Assembly: GCF_000499845.2 (NCBI RefSeq)
Contig: NC_023756.2
Coordinates: 41,417,393 to 41,481,392, forward strand
Direction: 5' to 3'
Length of the DNA stretch: 64,000 bases
From: Phaseolus vulgaris
Taxonomy: Eukaryota > Streptophyta > Magnoliopsida > Fabales > Fabaceae
Below, one piece after another: positions 62,182 to 64,000 of this stretch; position 1 is the stretch's first letter; each line of letters begins with the position of its first letter. A program made the position numbers and the translations under genes. The notes beneath the pieces were generated by a model. The model ran no database searches. It was not told the origin of the DNA and was given only the letters and a program-made list of their open reading frames with translations.

Positions 62182-63526
62182 CTAAAGGTTGAACATGACC
62201 TTGATGGCATTACCACCACGAGCACTTGTTTCAAAGGCTTCTTCCACTTCCTTTTGAGAGAACCCAAACCTGTGAGTTATAAGGGGTTTTACATCGATTT
62301 TGCCACTCCTTATAAACTCAAGACAAAGAGGCCATGTGTTCATATAGCGAAAAACTCCAATCACATCAACTTCCCTGAATTATGTATGATAAACCAACAC
62401 TATCAAATGTTACACATTATAAATTTTTAAAATAATCATACTGTTGCATTTGATATACCTAGTGTATGCATGCATCATAGTCTCTAAAACATGACATATA
62501 AGATTTTAGTTATTTATTATTTTAATAATATCCACAAATACCTTGCTGCTGCAGGGGAGAGTGGGACAGTCATTTCAGAATGTCCCATTCCCACTAGGCA
62601 AACTTTGCCACCAGGCTGAGTAGCACCCAGTGCTGTAGACATGGTTTTGTCAAAACCAGCACAATCAAAGGTAACATTTATAGCAGCTCCCATAGCCTTT
62701 TGTATCTGCACAATATCTTCAGCCACATCCTGCAAAGCAGTGTATTTAAAATATGGTTTCATTGCTCTTCATGGATGCACCCAGAAATGCACAGTATATA
62801 TATAAATGTGTCACAAAACACATTTAAATGCCCTTCTTTCATAATCATATTACAGAAACCAAGCACTAAAACCTGACTACTGAACGGAGAGAGTAACAAG
62901 TGGTGATCCAACAACAGTTCTTTCAAGGAAAATAGCATATTAAGAGTCAAAATAATATTTAGGAAATGGAGACATAAACAGATAGCTAGTGAACTGTCAG
63001 TTTTACTTATCAAACCTAACTTATAATAGCATCCTGTTAAAATACTAGTTTCGTTAATTTTTTTTATATCAAATCATGTGTTTGTGAATAAGCACAGCAT
63101 CAAAAGCCACTATGTATACATGCAAATTACTGTTATGACAGATGCAAATAGTATTGCAGAAAGGGATTGTCTGACATTTTTACTGTTAAAAGAAGAAAAT
63201 TTGGAAAACCTGGGAAAACTAAGGATTCTAAATACCTGAATGTTTGTTGAGACTTTAACAACATCATCTGCACCAAGAGATTTTGCAACAGATAAACGAT
63301 AGTCATCCACATCCACAATGACAATCTTGGGTGCTCCAAAAGCGCGAGCTGCAAGCAGTGTAACAAGTCCTATGGGTCCAGCTCCCATGACCAACACATT
63401 TGCTTCTGGTCCAATATTAGCTCTCCTACAAGCATGAATACCAACACTTAAGGGTTCACACATGGCCCCCTCCTCTAGGCTCACGTTGTCTGGAAGCTTA
63501 AAACATAGGTTTGCAGGATGCACTAT
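62182..63526 (-). CDS. SDH: Sorbitol dehydrogenase (L-iditol 2-dehydrogenase type), C-terminal part
   Basis: The last three exons are seen on the minus strand: 63526-63236, 62729-62542 and 62374-62182. They are joined by GT-AG introns in consistent phase and give 223 residues ending NAIKVMFNL. The NAD-binding Rossmann core is clear: GAGPIGL followed by IVDVDD, whose acidic end points to NAD rather than NADP. The zinc-ligand region EEGAMCEPLSVG is at the start. Plant enzymes are about 365 aa, so roughly 140 N-terminal residues, including the catalytic-zinc cysteine and histidine, are missing. No matching exon was found in 63527-64000, so the rest probably lies beyond the right edge. The reaction is NAD-dependent oxidation of sorbitol to fructose, normally cytosolic. 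Confidence 0.92.
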
Positions 63527-64000
63527 CTATAAAAAAGAGAAAAAGGAAACTCAAACATGGGTTTCCATTGGAGTATTCGCCAGATTTGAATATGGGGACT
63601 ATAGCATGGTTATACTTATTATTGTATTTTACTAATCATGGTCACATCATATTTACATGTTAAACTACGGGATAACCATTATCTCATACTTAGGAATATT
63701 CAGCAGAAGTTCAATTTCAATAACATGCCAAAAATCAGATTAATTACAGTTTTAAATAGAACACTTTCCAATGCAAAAAATCATAATTCACACAGAAGAA
63801 AATCATATTAAACATTAAATATCAAACTTGAGTACTCAAAAGGCTTAACCTTCATTAACCAGCGTAATGCTTTATATAGCACAGTTGTGGGATCAAGAAG
63901 GTGCATACTGCTTGCTACAATTTGGTCCATGCTAAAACAAAATAAATTTTATATTTTCAGTTCCTTCTTTTAGATATTTGATAAATCAATGCTAGAGGGA
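63527..64000. other. Probable intron of the sorbitol dehydrogenase gene
   Basis: It begins at the acceptor (ttttatag in minus sense) of the first visible exon. No upstream exon with the expected sequence ending in GSLANQ-like residues is recognisable before the window ends. Confidence 0.5.

Noticed and set aside
63839..63931. Short open minus-strand frame upstream of the visible sorbitol dehydrogenase exons
   Set aside because: Considered as the missing preceding exon, but its translation does not give the expected residues in any frame and the donor is poor. The exon is more likely beyond the window edge.
1..64000. CRISPR arrays, tRNA/rRNA genes, known plant microRNA precursors, bacterial-type operons
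   Set aside because: None recognised on either strand. The few plant microRNA sequences I recall were not seen, but a covariance-model search was not possible.

Overview
This is a stretch of plant nuclear DNA, most likely from a legume of the bean/cowpea/soybean group. The evidence is AT-rich intergenic DNA, intron-rich genes with plant GT-AG splice sites, plant-only protein families and legume-style LTR, TRIM and MITE repeats. The species cannot be named from the sequence. Exon boundaries below were chosen by hand from splice consensus, unbroken reading phase and recalled family similarity; no alignment was run.

Genes, left to right: (1) a chloroplast-targeted half-size ABC transporter of the ABCB26/TAP1 type, plus strand, 4261-14585, 16 exons, about 703 aa; (2) a two-exon plastid-type DUF1997 protein, minus, 15970-17151; (3) a PEPKR1-like Ser/Thr kinase, minus, coding exons 35425-37522, with a spliced 5' leader holding two short upstream ORFs; (4) a CCCH zinc-finger plus WD40 protein (ZFWD type), plus, 50677-59062, nine exons, about 424 aa; (5) the last three exons of a sorbitol dehydrogenase, minus, 62182-63526, running off the right edge. 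These genes share no obvious pathway: they form an ordinary gene-sparse plant neighbourhood.

The rest is mostly transposable-element sediment. A Ty1/copia element (18140-22989) has two 319-bp LTRs, a 5-bp target duplication and one polyprotein frame broken by four stops. It lies beside a decayed plant-mobile-domain gene (about 23210-24480). Degenerate antisense copia copies sit in ABCB26 intron 15 (about 9712-14085) and ZFWD intron 2 (about 51920-54136), and another copia fragment lies at about 46340-48755. A gypsy gag fragment (28919-31538) is split by a 1.13-kb solo LTR whose target duplication rejoins the gag frame, and the whole is bracketed by two direct copies of a host sequence. A second gypsy tail lies at 42891-45130. 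A Mutator-like MITE with 9-bp target duplications sits at 26343-26651, and a three-LTR TRIM array lies in ZFWD intron 7.

No CRISPR, operon, rRNA or tRNA was seen, and nothing that I would call a new biological system. The most informative signals are the nested-insertion histories, the palindromic MITE and the PEPKR1 leader uORFs.
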